DNA of 20,553 nt, taken from contig JAVKSL010000052.1 in the NCBI GenBank assembly GCA_039583695.1, positions 1 to 20,553 on the forward strand, written 5' to 3'. The position numbers and the translations under genes were made by a program. The stretch is from JAVKSL01 sp039583695 (GTDB taxonomy: Bacteria; Actinomycetota; Acidimicrobiia; Acidimicrobiales; JAJPHD01). This document shows positions 14,725-20,553 of this stretch, piece by piece (within the stretch, counting starts at the first letter, position 1; each line of letters begins with the position of its first letter). A model generated the notes under the pieces. It saw only the letters and a list, made by a program, of their open reading frames with translations, made no database searches and had not been told where the DNA came from.

Positions 14725-15474
14725 TCAGCTCTGCTGCCAGAACAGGTACGCCGAGGCGGCGACTCCGACGACGCAGATGCACCAGCGCAGGGCACTGGGC
14801 GAGACACGGTAGGACAGACGGCCACCGATCGGTGCACCCAGGCTGGCGGATACGGCCAAGACCAGGGCCAGCTGCCAGTCGACGGGGCCGAGGAAAGCGA
14901 ACAGCACACCGGCCACGCCGTTGGATAGGAGGGCAAGGAGCGTCTTGGAGGCATTGAGCCGTCTGAGGGCGTCGTTCGCGAACAGCTGGAGGACCGCGAC
15001 GAACAGCACCCCGATGCCGGTGCCGAAGTACCCACCGTAGACAGACACGACGCCGACCGACGCTCGCAGCCAGCCCATCCTGGAGCGCGCCCCGCGTTGG
15101 CTCAGGGCAAACAGGTGGGGCTGGGCGACGGTGAGCAGGGCGCCTGCCAGGAGCATCACCGGAGCAGCAGCAGCGAACACCCTGGCTGGTGCGACCAAGA
15201 GCAGCACCCCTCCGGCCAGGGAGCCCACCGCGGCTATTGGCAGGACGACTCGAAGGAGTGGTCCCTGGCCAGGCAGGTCTCGCCGGAGGCTCAGTGCCCC
15301 GGCCCCGTTGCTCGGAACGATGCCCACGTCGTTGGTGACGTTGGCGGCCAGCGGCGACAGGCCAACGCTGACCAGGACCGGAAAGCTGAGCAGTGACCCG
15401 GCTCCCGCAATTGTGTTGATCGCACCGGCGGCCAGCCCAGCCCCGGCGACCGCGAGAAGATCGAGGGGCGTCAC
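14725..15474 (-). CDS. TauE/SafE (TSUP) family membrane transporter
   Basis: A protein of 249 residues, GTG start, with about eight helices in two related halves, as usual for this family (about 250 residues). The first half carries GAINTIAGAGSLLSFPVLV followed by LSPLAANVTNDVG (about 17-50). The second half repeats the theme with VYGGYFGTGIGVLFVAVLQL and NASKTLLALLSN. These Gly/Pro-rich re-entrant motifs are the family hallmark. Members move sulfite, sulfoacetate or other organosulfur anions, and many are of unknown substrate. No sulfur-metabolism gene is nearby, so the substrate is open. It lies 48 bases downstream of lexA on the same strand; a hairpin sits in the gap, so co-transcription with lexA is possible but not certain. 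Confidence 0.85.
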   Translation of the reverse strand: MTPLDLLAVAGAGLAAGAINTIAGAGSLLSFPVLVSVGLSPLAANVTNDVGIVPSNGAGALSLRRDLPGQGPLLRVVLPIAAVGSLAGGVLLLVAPARVFAAAAPVMLLAGALLTVAQPHLFALSQRGARSRMGWLRASVGVVSVYGGYFGTGIGVLFVAVLQLFANDALRRLNASKTLLALLSNGVAGVLFAFLGPVDWQLALVLAVSASLGAPIGGRLSYRVSPSALRWCICVVGVAASAYLFWQQS

Positions 15475-15503
15475 GCGCTCATTCTGTTCGAGGTGTCGCC
15501 CCG

Positions 15504-15517
15504 CCCCGCCTGCGGGG
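15504..15517. terminator. Hairpin after lexA
   Basis: CCCCG (15504-15508) pairs with CGGGG (15513-15517) around four bases, a few bases downstream of the lexA stop on the minus strand. It has no T-tract and may only attenuate. Confidence 0.3.
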
Positions 15518-15522
15518 GTGTG

Positions 15523-16152
15523 TCACAGGCGTCGCAGGACTGTGACCACCTTGCCGTAGAGGGTGACATCGTCGGGGTCGTACTCGATGGGAGCCAGGGT
15601 TGGGTTGGCTGGCTGGAGGACCACCTTGTCCTGCCGTCGGGAATAGGTCTTCACGGTCGCTTCCCCTCCGGGTATGCCAGCCACCACTATGTCGCCCTTG
15701 TTGGCGTCAGGCTGCTGGCGAACCACGACGTAGTCTCCGTCGAAGATGCCCGCCTCGATCATCGAGTCCCCCCGCACCCTGAGCATGAACAGCATCCCGC
15801 TCCCGGTCAGATCCTCCGGCAACGGCATCAGCTCCTCTACGTTCTGCTGTGCCAGCACGTTGGCGCCAGCGGCCACATCGCCAAGCAACGGGACGTGGCG
15901 GACGGGTCGGCTCGTGATCGGGGCGTCTGAGACCGGGTCCCAGTGAACCTCGATGGCGCGAGGCTTGGTGGGATCGCGCAGCAAGAACCCATGGCGTTGA
16001 AGCACCTGGAGGTGGGCGTGAACGGTGGATGACGACGCCAGTCCCACGGCCTCTCCGATCTCGCGCACCGATGGCGGGTAGCCGTGAGCACGCTGCTCGG
16101 TTGCCATGTAGTCCAGGATCTCGCGCCTCTTGGGCGTCAGCACCTCAGTCAT
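15523..16152 (-). CDS. lexA: LexA, SOS repressor
   Basis: A protein of 209 residues. The start at 16152 is chosen because AAGGAG lies about eight bases upstream and MTEVLTPKRREILDYM is the usual LexA N-terminus; the open frame could extend 22 residues further, but that covers the operator. The winged helix-turn-helix lies at about 24-57 (GYPPSVREIGEAVGL, SSTVHAHLQVL). The cleavage site is Ala95-Gly96 (DVAAGANV), and the serine-lysine dyad is Ser130 (GDSMIEAG) and Lys168 (ATVKTYS). RecA filaments on single-stranded DNA trigger self-cleavage and release of SOS genes. The gene is divergent from a LysM protein gene, as lexA is from yneA in Bacillus and chiZ in Mycobacterium. A perfect SOS box covers its own predicted transcription start, implying autoregulation. 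Confidence 0.97.
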   Translation of the reverse strand: MTEVLTPKRREILDYMATEQRAHGYPPSVREIGEAVGLASSSTVHAHLQVLQRHGFLLRDPTKPRAIEVHWDPVSDAPITSRPVRHVPLLGDVAAGANVLAQQNVEELMPLPEDLTGSGMLFMLRVRGDSMIEAGIFDGDYVVVRQQPDANKGDIVVAGIPGGEATVKTYSRRQDKVVLQPANPTLAPIEYDPDDVTLYGKVVTVLRRL

Positions 16153-16169
16153 GCGTTGCTCTCCTTCTC

Positions 16170-16183
16170 CGAACCGACGTTCC
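16170..16183. promoter_or_regulatory. LexA operator (SOS box) of lexA
   Basis: GAAC-CGAC-GTTC at 16171-16182 is a perfect match to the GAAC-N4-GTTC core of actinobacterial and Bacillus SOS boxes, with a C before and after. It sits immediately downstream of the lexA -10, over the predicted transcription start. Confidence 0.75.
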
Positions 16184-16184
16184 C

Positions 16185-16214
16185 AGCTTAGCCGAGACGA
16201 TGCTTGTTTGGCAA
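16185..16214 (-). promoter_or_regulatory. lexA promoter
   Basis: On the minus strand, TTGCCA (16214-16209), an 18-base spacer and TAAGCT (16190-16185) form a good promoter. A second palindrome, TTGTTT-GGC-AAACAA at 16204-16218, overlaps the -35. It is not a LexA-type box and may bind another regulator. Confidence 0.55.
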
Positions 16215-16218
16215 ACAA

Positions 16219-16377
16219 TCATTCGATAGCCAGCGAGCACGCTGGCACCGTTCGTGCCACCCGCCACGCAGTCGACATTCTCGGCGATCCGGCGTGCCAC
16301 CTCGTGACCGACTGGGATCCAGGTGGGGCTGGGCTCATCAACGGCTGTATGCATATTCCGGCGAGGTCTTGGGCGAC
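16219..16377. other. Central part of the lexA / LysM-gene intergenic region, no gene seen
   Basis: The full gap between the two divergent starts is 315 bases and holds the promoters and operators listed separately. This middle stretch has open frames on both strands but none with family similarity or a ribosome site. Confidence 0.4.
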
Positions 16378-16407
16378 TTGCTACGAACAGATGTACTGGC
16401 GTACAAT
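16378..16407 (+). promoter_or_regulatory. Promoter of the SOS-type LysM gene
   Basis: TTGCTA (16378-16383), an 18-base spacer and TACAAT (16402-16407) are close to the sigma-70 consensus. They are overlaid by SOS-like boxes in the spacer and on the -10. Confidence 0.6.
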
Positions 16408-16426
16408 TGTTCGGGAACAGACGTGC
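16384..16426. promoter_or_regulatory. Cluster of SOS-like LexA boxes upstream of the LysM gene
   Basis: Box 2, CGTAC-AATT-GTTCG (16400-16413), differs from the palindrome CGAAC-N4-GTTCG at one base and overlaps the -10. Box 1, CGAAC-AGAT-GTACT (16384-16397), has a perfect left half and one mismatch in the GTTC core. A third, weaker GAAC-AGAC-GTGC follows at 16415-16426. LexA bound here would block the promoter. Confidence 0.6.
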
Positions 16427-16467
16427 GAGAGCCGCGCGGCCGGAGCTCCCAGCACCAAGGAGACGAC

Positions 16468-16857
16468 ATGGCGATCATCACAGAGGCAGGTCCAGCACGC
16501 AGTGGCGGCGCAGGCTGGACGGGCGCTCGCTCCTCACCCGCCATGGTGCCACGGCGGCGACCGGCGTTGGCGAGCTTGGTTGCGATCACCGTTGCCACCG
16601 GCCTGGCACTCAGCGCCGGTCTGGGTGCCAGACAGCCGAGCCCACCCAAGGGGACCAGCGCCCTCAGCTCCGCACCAGGCGGGGTGAACCTCTATACCGT
16701 ACGACCTGGCGACTATACCGTACGACCTGGCGACACGCTGTGGGGGATCGCCACCGCCCTGGCTGGCAACGGCGACCCCCGACCCATCATGGAACGGCTC
16801 ACCAAGCAGGCGCCGGACGGCGTGGTGGTGGTCGGCCAGCGCCTGGTCTTGCCATAG
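16468..16857 (+). CDS. SOS-type LysM membrane protein, YneA/ChiZ/DivS-like cell-division suppressor
   Basis: A protein of 129 residues starting after AAGGAG (five-base spacing). Layout: a basic cytoplasmic N-terminus (1-33), one helix (about 34-52, ALASLVAITVATGLALSAGL), a Ser/Pro linker, and an outside LysM domain of about 50 residues (YTVRPGDTLWGIATAL...VVVVGQRLVLP). LysM binds peptidoglycan. Size, topology, divergence from lexA and the SOS-like boxes all match the SOS-induced division suppressors YneA (Bacillus), ChiZ (Mycobacterium) and DivS (Corynebacterium), which delay septation after DNA damage. These families are alike in role and layout but differ in sequence, so the role is inferred from context. 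A perfect 21-bp duplication doubles the first LysM strand (YTVRPGD twice). Confidence 0.82.
   Translation: MAIITEAGPARSGGAGWTGARSSPAMVPRRRPALASLVAITVATGLALSAGLGARQPSPPKGTSALSSAPGGVNLYTVRPGDYTVRPGDTLWGIATALAGNGDPRPIMERLTKQAPDGVVVVGQRLVLP
16693..16734 (+). repeat. Perfect 21-bp tandem duplication in the LysM coding region
   Basis: The 21 bases at 16693-16713 are repeated exactly at 16714-16734, adding seven residues (YTVRPGD) in frame at the start of the LysM domain. Exact identity implies a recent event. Confidence 0.95.
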
Positions 16858-16899
16858 CGGGGGGCTCAGCTGCGGATTCCTTGTCGAGCGATCGTGCGG

Positions 16900-16927
16900 T
16901 TGGCGAAGCGCGAGCGTCGCTTAGTAC
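16900..16927 (+). promoter_or_regulatory. Possible promoter of the phosphofructokinase gene
   Basis: TTGGCG (16900-16905), 16 bases, then TAGTAC (16922-16927), about 64 bases before the ATG. The match is moderate. Confidence 0.3.
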
Positions 16928-16990
16928 CCTGGCTCCGACCGCCGTCCCGAGGAAGCGAGGCAGGGTGCACAACATGACGCTGGAGGCCAC

Positions 16991-18022
16991 ATGAGGGTTG
17001 GGGTTCTGACCGGTGGGGGCGACTGCCCCGGTCTCAATGCGGTCATCCGAGCAGTGGCCCGCAAGGGCGAGGTTGCCTATGGTGACACCCTGGTGGGCTT
17101 CGCCGACGGCTGGCGGGGGCTCATCGACAATCGCACCCTACCCCTCGATGTCGAGCACTGCCGGGGGATCCTGCCCAAGGGCGGGACGATACTCGGGACT
17201 TCGCGCACGAACCCTTTCAATGTGGAGGGCGGGCCGGAGGCAGTGGTTGCAACCACTGTCGCCAACCAGCTCGACGCGCTTGTAGCCATCGGCGGCGAGG
17301 ACACCCTGGGCGTCGCTCACCGTCTGGCTGGTCTTGGTGTGTCGGTGGTGGGCGTGCCCAAGACTATCGACAACGACTTGTCGGCCACCGAGGTCACTTT
17401 CGGATTCCACACCGCGGTGCAGATTGCAACCGACGCGATCGACCGGCTTCACACCACGGCCGAGTCTCACGACAGGGTCATCGTGTGTGAGGTGATGGGG
17501 CGTCACGCCGGTTGGATCGCCACCTACGCCGGCATCGCTGGCGGGGCAGCCGAGATAGTGGTGCCCGAGGAGCCATTCGACATCGGTCTTATCTGCGAGC
17601 ACCTGGTCAGCCGGCACGCCAAGGGCCGCTTCGCCTCAATCGTGGTGGTGGCCGAGGGTGCCCTCCCCAAGGAGGGCACCATGGCCATCCGCTCTGGCGA
17701 GGTGGACCAGTTCGGCCACGTCCGCCTCGGTGGCATCGGGACCCTGCTGGCCGAGGAGATCGAACGCCGGACCGGCTTCGAGTCCCGGGTGACCGTGCTT
17801 GGTCACATCCAGAGGGGTGGGACGCCCACCGCCTTCGACCGGGTGCTGGCCACCCGCTTCGGAGTGGCCGCCATCCAGGCGGTGCACGACGGGGAGTTCG
17901 ACACGATGGTCGCACTTCAGGGCGGGGAGATCGTCCGGGTCCCGCTCGGCCAGGGCGTGGAGGTGCTCAAGACTGTCGACTTGGAGCTGCTGCACGACGT
18001 CGCCGAGGTGTTCTTCTCCTGA
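16991..18022 (+). CDS. pfp: Phosphofructokinase, predicted pyrophosphate-dependent
   Basis: A protein of 343 residues starting after GGAGG (16982-16986, four-base spacing). It phosphorylates fructose 6-phosphate to fructose 1,6-bisphosphate in glycolysis. Family motifs: GVLTGGGDCPGLNAVIR (4-20), GGEDTLGVA with Asp104, PKTIDNDL with Lys124 and the catalytic Asp127, MGRHAGWIA and GHIQRGGTPTAFDR. In the classic ATP enzyme residues 104 and 124 are Gly (GGDGS, PGTIDND). Asp at 104 and Lys at 124 mark pyrophosphate use, as in the actinobacterial Amycolatopsis methanolica enzyme, and here both are present. The pyrophosphate reaction is reversible, so it can also serve gluconeogenesis. The donor should be read as a strong prediction. 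The gene appears to stand alone. Confidence 0.93.
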   Translation: MRVGVLTGGGDCPGLNAVIRAVARKGEVAYGDTLVGFADGWRGLIDNRTLPLDVEHCRGILPKGGTILGTSRTNPFNVEGGPEAVVATTVANQLDALVAIGGEDTLGVAHRLAGLGVSVVGVPKTIDNDLSATEVTFGFHTAVQIATDAIDRLHTTAESHDRVIVCEVMGRHAGWIATYAGIAGGAAEIVVPEEPFDIGLICEHLVSRHAKGRFASIVVVAEGALPKEGTMAIRSGEVDQFGHVRLGGIGTLLAEEIERRTGFESRVTVLGHIQRGGTPTAFDRVLATRFGVAAIQAVHDGEFDTMVALQGGEIVRVPLGQGVEVLKTVDLELLHDVAEVFFS

Positions 18023-18092
18023 GGCACTCGCACTCGGGAATGCGCCGACGGGGCGGGATCTGGCCACCACCGAGCCAAGGACGGTCCTAGCA

Positions 18093-18351
18093 GTGGAGTG
18101 GAGCGTGCTTGTCGAAGCGATCGCCACGGTCGACGATCCGAGCGGAACCATGAGCGACGATCAGTTGCTCGAAGCGACCGACCGCTGGATGGACCTCCTC
18201 GTTCCGACCTGGCTGACTTCGCCTGCGAGGACTTCGTCGTGCTCGCCCCGACCAGGCCAGGGCCGTGGAGGCCAAGGCCCGGATCGAGGCGATCCTGGAA
18301 CCGTTGGGGCTGCGCCTCCACATCAAGACCCTACTACGAGCGCCTAACTGA
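18093..18351 (+). pseudogene. Broken fragment resembling a group II intron-type reverse transcriptase
   Basis: Two frames are needed to read it. From about 18211, LADFACEDFVVLAP resembles the YADDFVVL catalytic segment of group II intron reverse transcriptases, with the first Asp of the YADD pair replaced. After a one-base shift near 18245-18255, QARAVEAKARIEAILEPLGLRLHIKT resembles the following RT segment (GL.LH..KT). The stop is at 18349-18351. The upstream part, from GTG 18093 (VEWSVLVEAIATVDDPSG...), is in a third frame and not recognised, though it is vaguely like the N-terminus of DUF222/HNH proteins. No intron ribozyme (domain V) is seen nearby. This looks like decayed mobile-element debris. 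Confidence 0.5.
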
Positions 18352-18542
18352 AGCGCGGACCGTTAGGCCAAGCGAGTACCAGAGCGAAGCGGCGGCTCGC
18401 AGCGACCCTGGCGCCGAAATAGGCCGTCGGCCAGGCTGGCATGAGTTAGGAGCCTTCCCCCAAGGGAGGACAGACAGCAACGTCAGTGCTCATGACGCTT
18501 GACTCACCCGAGTGTCACAAGGGCTGGCTACGGTAAAGGACC
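18352..18542. other. Non-coding stretch before the UvrD-like gene
   Basis: No supported gene. TACGGT (18529-18534) could be a -10 that starts transcription beside the GTG at 18543; TTGACT (18499-18504) is a good -35 but 24 bases away from it. An in-frame TAA at 18534-18536 limits the UvrD frame. Confidence 0.35.
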
Positions 18543-20553
18543 GTGCCGGTTCCTGGTCCGCCGAGCCTCGGTCGCGGCGTCGTAGTCACCGCGGGGGCCG
18601 AGCCACCGTCGCCTTGGAGCGCTTGTCCCAGGCACCGCATCGACGACGACGTGATGGCGGACCCCCAGTCCCTGGTGGAGCAGCTGCACGACGCCTGGCT
18701 GCACCGCCGCCCGGTGGTCGTCGAGCTGGCAGTGGAACCGGCTGAGCTGCGGGCGCCGGAGGTGATCACCCTGGAGCCCCATGAGTGTGACCCGGGCATG
18801 GACCTGGCCCGAGAAAGACTCCAATTCCTTGTCTGGACCAACTCCTACGACGCCCGGAGCGCCGCTGGCGAGCCGATCTGGTGGCACGGGCGGCGGGCGG
18901 CGCGCCTGGGGGCAAGGGAGACCGGCCCAGCGGACGTCCTCCTGGCTGGGGGCGTCCCGGCGTGGTGCGACGGGGGACCGTGCGAGGAGCTTGGGCTGGA
19001 CGGACAGGTCGTGCACCGCTGGTCGATCGAGGCGGGCTCGCTGGTCGGGGCGCTGGGCCGGGCTGGAGGCCTGGCGGGCGCCGACCAGCGTGCCGGTCTG
19101 GCCCCAGACCAGCTGGCCGCGGTGACCCACGCCCGGGGGCCAGCCAGGGTGATCGCCCCGGCGGGTTCGGGAAAGACCCGGGTCCTGACCGCCCGGCTGC
19201 GCCACCTGCTGGCCGAGCGGGGGGTGCATCCGTCCAGCGTGACCGCCGTGGCTTTCAACCGCAAGGCGGTCGACGAGCTCGCCGAGCGGACCGCGGACCT
19301 CGTCGCCAGCGGGCTCAAACCCCACATCCGTACGGTGAACTCCCTTGCCCTGGCGATCTGCAACGGCTTGGGCGGGGGTCAGGCCCGCAGGCGCCTCCAA
19401 GTGGTCACCGAACGAGAGGTCCGGCGCATCCTCGAGAGCGTCACCCACGTCAGACCCCAGGCCAACACCGACATCCTCGCTCCTTACCTGGAGGCCCTGT
19501 CGATGGTCCGCATCGGCCTCGTAGACCCGGCCAAGGCCGAGGAGGCATTCCCCGACGCGCAGGGACTGCCAGGAGTGCTCGTCCAGTACCGCAGCATCCT
19601 GGCCCGCGAGGGCCTGGTGGACTTCGACGAGCAGATCTACCTGGCCATCCAGATCCTGCTGGCAGACCCCGAGGCCCGCCACGGGGCGCAAGCGCTGGCC
19701 CGCCATCTGCTGGTGGACGAGTTCCAGGACCTGGCGCCGGCGCACCTGCTGCTGCTGCGCCTGGTTGGGGCCCCGGTCCTGAACTGCTTCGGGGTGGGAG
19801 ACGACGACCAGTGCATCTACGGCTACGCGGGCGCCGACCCCGACTACCTGATCGGCTTCGAGCGCTACTTCCCCGGTGCGACGGCCTATGGCCTGCGGGT
19901 CGGCTACCGCTGCCCGCCCGCGGTGATCCAAGCGGCCGCCAACCTGTGCTCGCACAACCGCCGCCGGATCCCCAAGGCGACCGTCGCCGCGCCGGGACGA
20001 GCGGCCCGGGCCGAGGACCTGGTGGTTCGGGTCGTCGACCCGAACCAGATGGGCCCGGCGGCCTGCGAGCAGGTGGAGTCCTGGGCACGATCGGGGGTGG
20101 CCCTGGCAGACATGGCGATCCTGGCCCGGGTGAACGCCGCCCTGCTCGGAGCTCAGGTGGCGCTCACTGCGAAGGGGATCGCCTGCACCCGACCCCTGGA
20201 TTCCCAGGTGCTGGAGCGTACGGGGATGCGCAGCGCGCTGGCGTACCTGCGCATCGCAGTCGATCCAACCAGGATCACCCGAGCGGACATCGCCGAGACG
20301 ATCCGGCGGCCACCGCGGCGCATCGCCCGCAATGTCGTGGAGATGCTCACCAAGCCGGCTCGGAGCGGGGTCAACGACATACGCCGTCTGGCCAAGCGCC
20401 TCTCCGGCGAGGACTCTACGAAATTGACCTCATACGCAGACGACCTCCGTGCCCTCGCGGCCGCCGCTGCCTCGGGCACGGCGGCAGTGCTCCGTTCGAT
20501 CCGGCTGAGGGTGGGGTTGGGGGAGGCGATGGCCGCGCTCGACGGCTCCAGGG
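18543..20553 (+). CDS. UvrD/PcrA-like SF1 DNA helicase with N-terminal extension (partial, 3' end cut)
   Basis: At least 670 residues, open to the right edge. The first start after the in-frame stop is GTG 18543; GTG 18651 or ATG 18654 (MADPQSLVEQLHDAW) are likely alternatives because the first 37 residues look non-conserved. Helicase motifs: Q-motif LAPDQLAAVTH, Walker A APAGSGKTRVLTARL (Lys211), VAFNRKAVDELAER (Ia), LVDEFQDLAP (Asp392, motif II), GVGDDDQCIYGYAGADP (motif III) and LRVGYRCPPAVI (motif IV). Later motifs V and VI lie outside. Ahead of the helicase core is an extension of about 150-190 residues (VVVELAVEPAELRAPE, RERLQFLVWTNSYDAR, WWHGRRAARL, ADVLLAGGVPAWCDGGP), which is not part of standard UvrD. 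It unwinds DNA 3' to 5' in repair or recombination; the exact pathway is unknown. Confidence 0.9.
   Translation, partial: MPVPGPPSLGRGVVVTAGAEPPSPWSACPRHRIDDDVMADPQSLVEQLHDAWLHRRPVVVELAVEPAELRAPEVITLEPHECDPGMDLARERLQFLVWTNSYDARSAAGEPIWWHGRRAARLGARETGPADVLLAGGVPAWCDGGPCEELGLDGQVVHRWSIEAGSLVGALGRAGGLAGADQRAGLAPDQLAAVTHARGPARVIAPAGSGKTRVLTARLRHLLAERGVHPSSVTAVAFNRKAVDELAERTADLVASGLKPHIRTVNSLALAICNGLGGGQARRRLQVVTEREVRRILESVTHVRPQANTDILAPYLEALSMVRIGLVDPAKAEEAFPDAQGLPGVLVQYRSILAREGLVDFDEQIYLAIQILLADPEARHGAQALARHLLVDEFQDLAPAHLLLLRLVGAPVLNCFGVGDDDQCIYGYAGADPDYLIGFERYFPGATAYGLRVGYRCPPAVIQAAANLCSHNRRRIPKATVAAPGRAARAEDLVVRVVDPNQMGPAACEQVESWARSGVALADMAILARVNAALLGAQVALTAKGIACTRPLDSQVLERTGMRSALAYLRIAVDPTRITRADIAETIRRPPRRIARNVVEMLTKPARSGVNDIRRLAKRLSGEDSTKLTSYADDLRALAAAAASGTAAVLRSIRLRVGLGEAMAALDGSR

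Noticed and set aside
13782..15035. Minus-strand open frame of 417 codons
   Set aside because: It lies antisense to the ABC-2 permease and overlaps the TauE/SafE gene out of frame; composition is charged and repetitive without motifs.
16153..16218. Longer LexA start (22 extra residues)
   Set aside because: The extension would run through the SOS box and promoter; the start at 16152 has a good ribosome site and the usual N-terminus.
18528..19955. Minus-strand open frame of 475 codons
   Set aside because: It is the antisense shadow of the UvrD-like helicase, whose Walker A and DEFQD motifs are on the plus strand.
1..20553. CRISPR array, tRNA or rRNA genes
   Set aside because: I found no regularly spaced repeats and no recognisable tRNA or rRNA sequences by eye.

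Overview
The window is very GC-rich, about 20.5 kb, and carries genes on both strands with mostly GTG/ATG starts. The gene families point to a member of the Actinomycetota: a lexA gene divergent from a small LysM protein under GAAC-N4-GTTC type SOS boxes, a phosphofructokinase of the actinobacterial Asp104/Lys124 type, a bacterial tricorn protease, a DrrA/DrrB-type exporter, and a tiny membrane protein ending in a GPLNY...GV.PK...C.LP.PS pattern. The class or genus cannot be fixed from the sequence. There are no rRNA, tRNA or CRISPR features that I can support.

Layout, left to right. (1) Positions 1 to about 1560 hold most of an IS200/IS605-family element on the minus strand: tnpB (running off the left edge), tnpA, and a left end with two hairpins. 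The element sits at the 3' end of a polytopic membrane protein gene (1508-3475, minus), whose last codons and stop lie inside the element. (2) Positions 3749-4834 hold a 22-base hairpin and two tandem paralogous small two-helix membrane proteins with a shared PEWW motif. (3) Positions 4853-8332 (minus) encode a full-length tricorn-type protease with all expected catalytic residues. A clear divergent promoter then leads to a GT28/MGDG-synthase-like glycosyltransferase (8426-9523). (4) Positions 9644-12480 form a two-gene operon joined by a GTGA overlap: an SNF2/RapA-like helicase and a coiled-coil plus Zn-ribbon partner that looks like a detached RapA C-terminal half. (5) Positions 12507-14696 hold a tiny membrane protein and a DrrAB-like ABC exporter. 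(6) Positions 14725-16857 hold a TauE/SafE-type exporter, lexA, and the divergent LysM protein. (7) Positions 16991-18022 encode a phosphofructokinase predicted to use pyrophosphate. (8) Positions 18093-18351 look like a broken reverse-transcriptase relic. (9) Position 18543 to the right edge is a UvrD/PcrA-like helicase with an unusual N-terminal extension.

The best-supported functional story is the SOS module. lexA has a perfect GAAC-N4-GTTC operator over its predicted transcription start. The divergent LysM/TM protein has an excellent promoter (TTGCTA-18-TACAAT) whose -10 and spacer are covered by two SOS-like boxes, which matches the YneA/ChiZ/DivS type of SOS cell-division suppressor. 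That protein also carries a perfect 21-bp in-frame tandem duplication at the start of its LysM domain. The most open question is the split RapA-like helicase pair, which is a candidate for a distinct two-protein nucleic-acid remodelling machine. I see no proof of a new defence system in the window.
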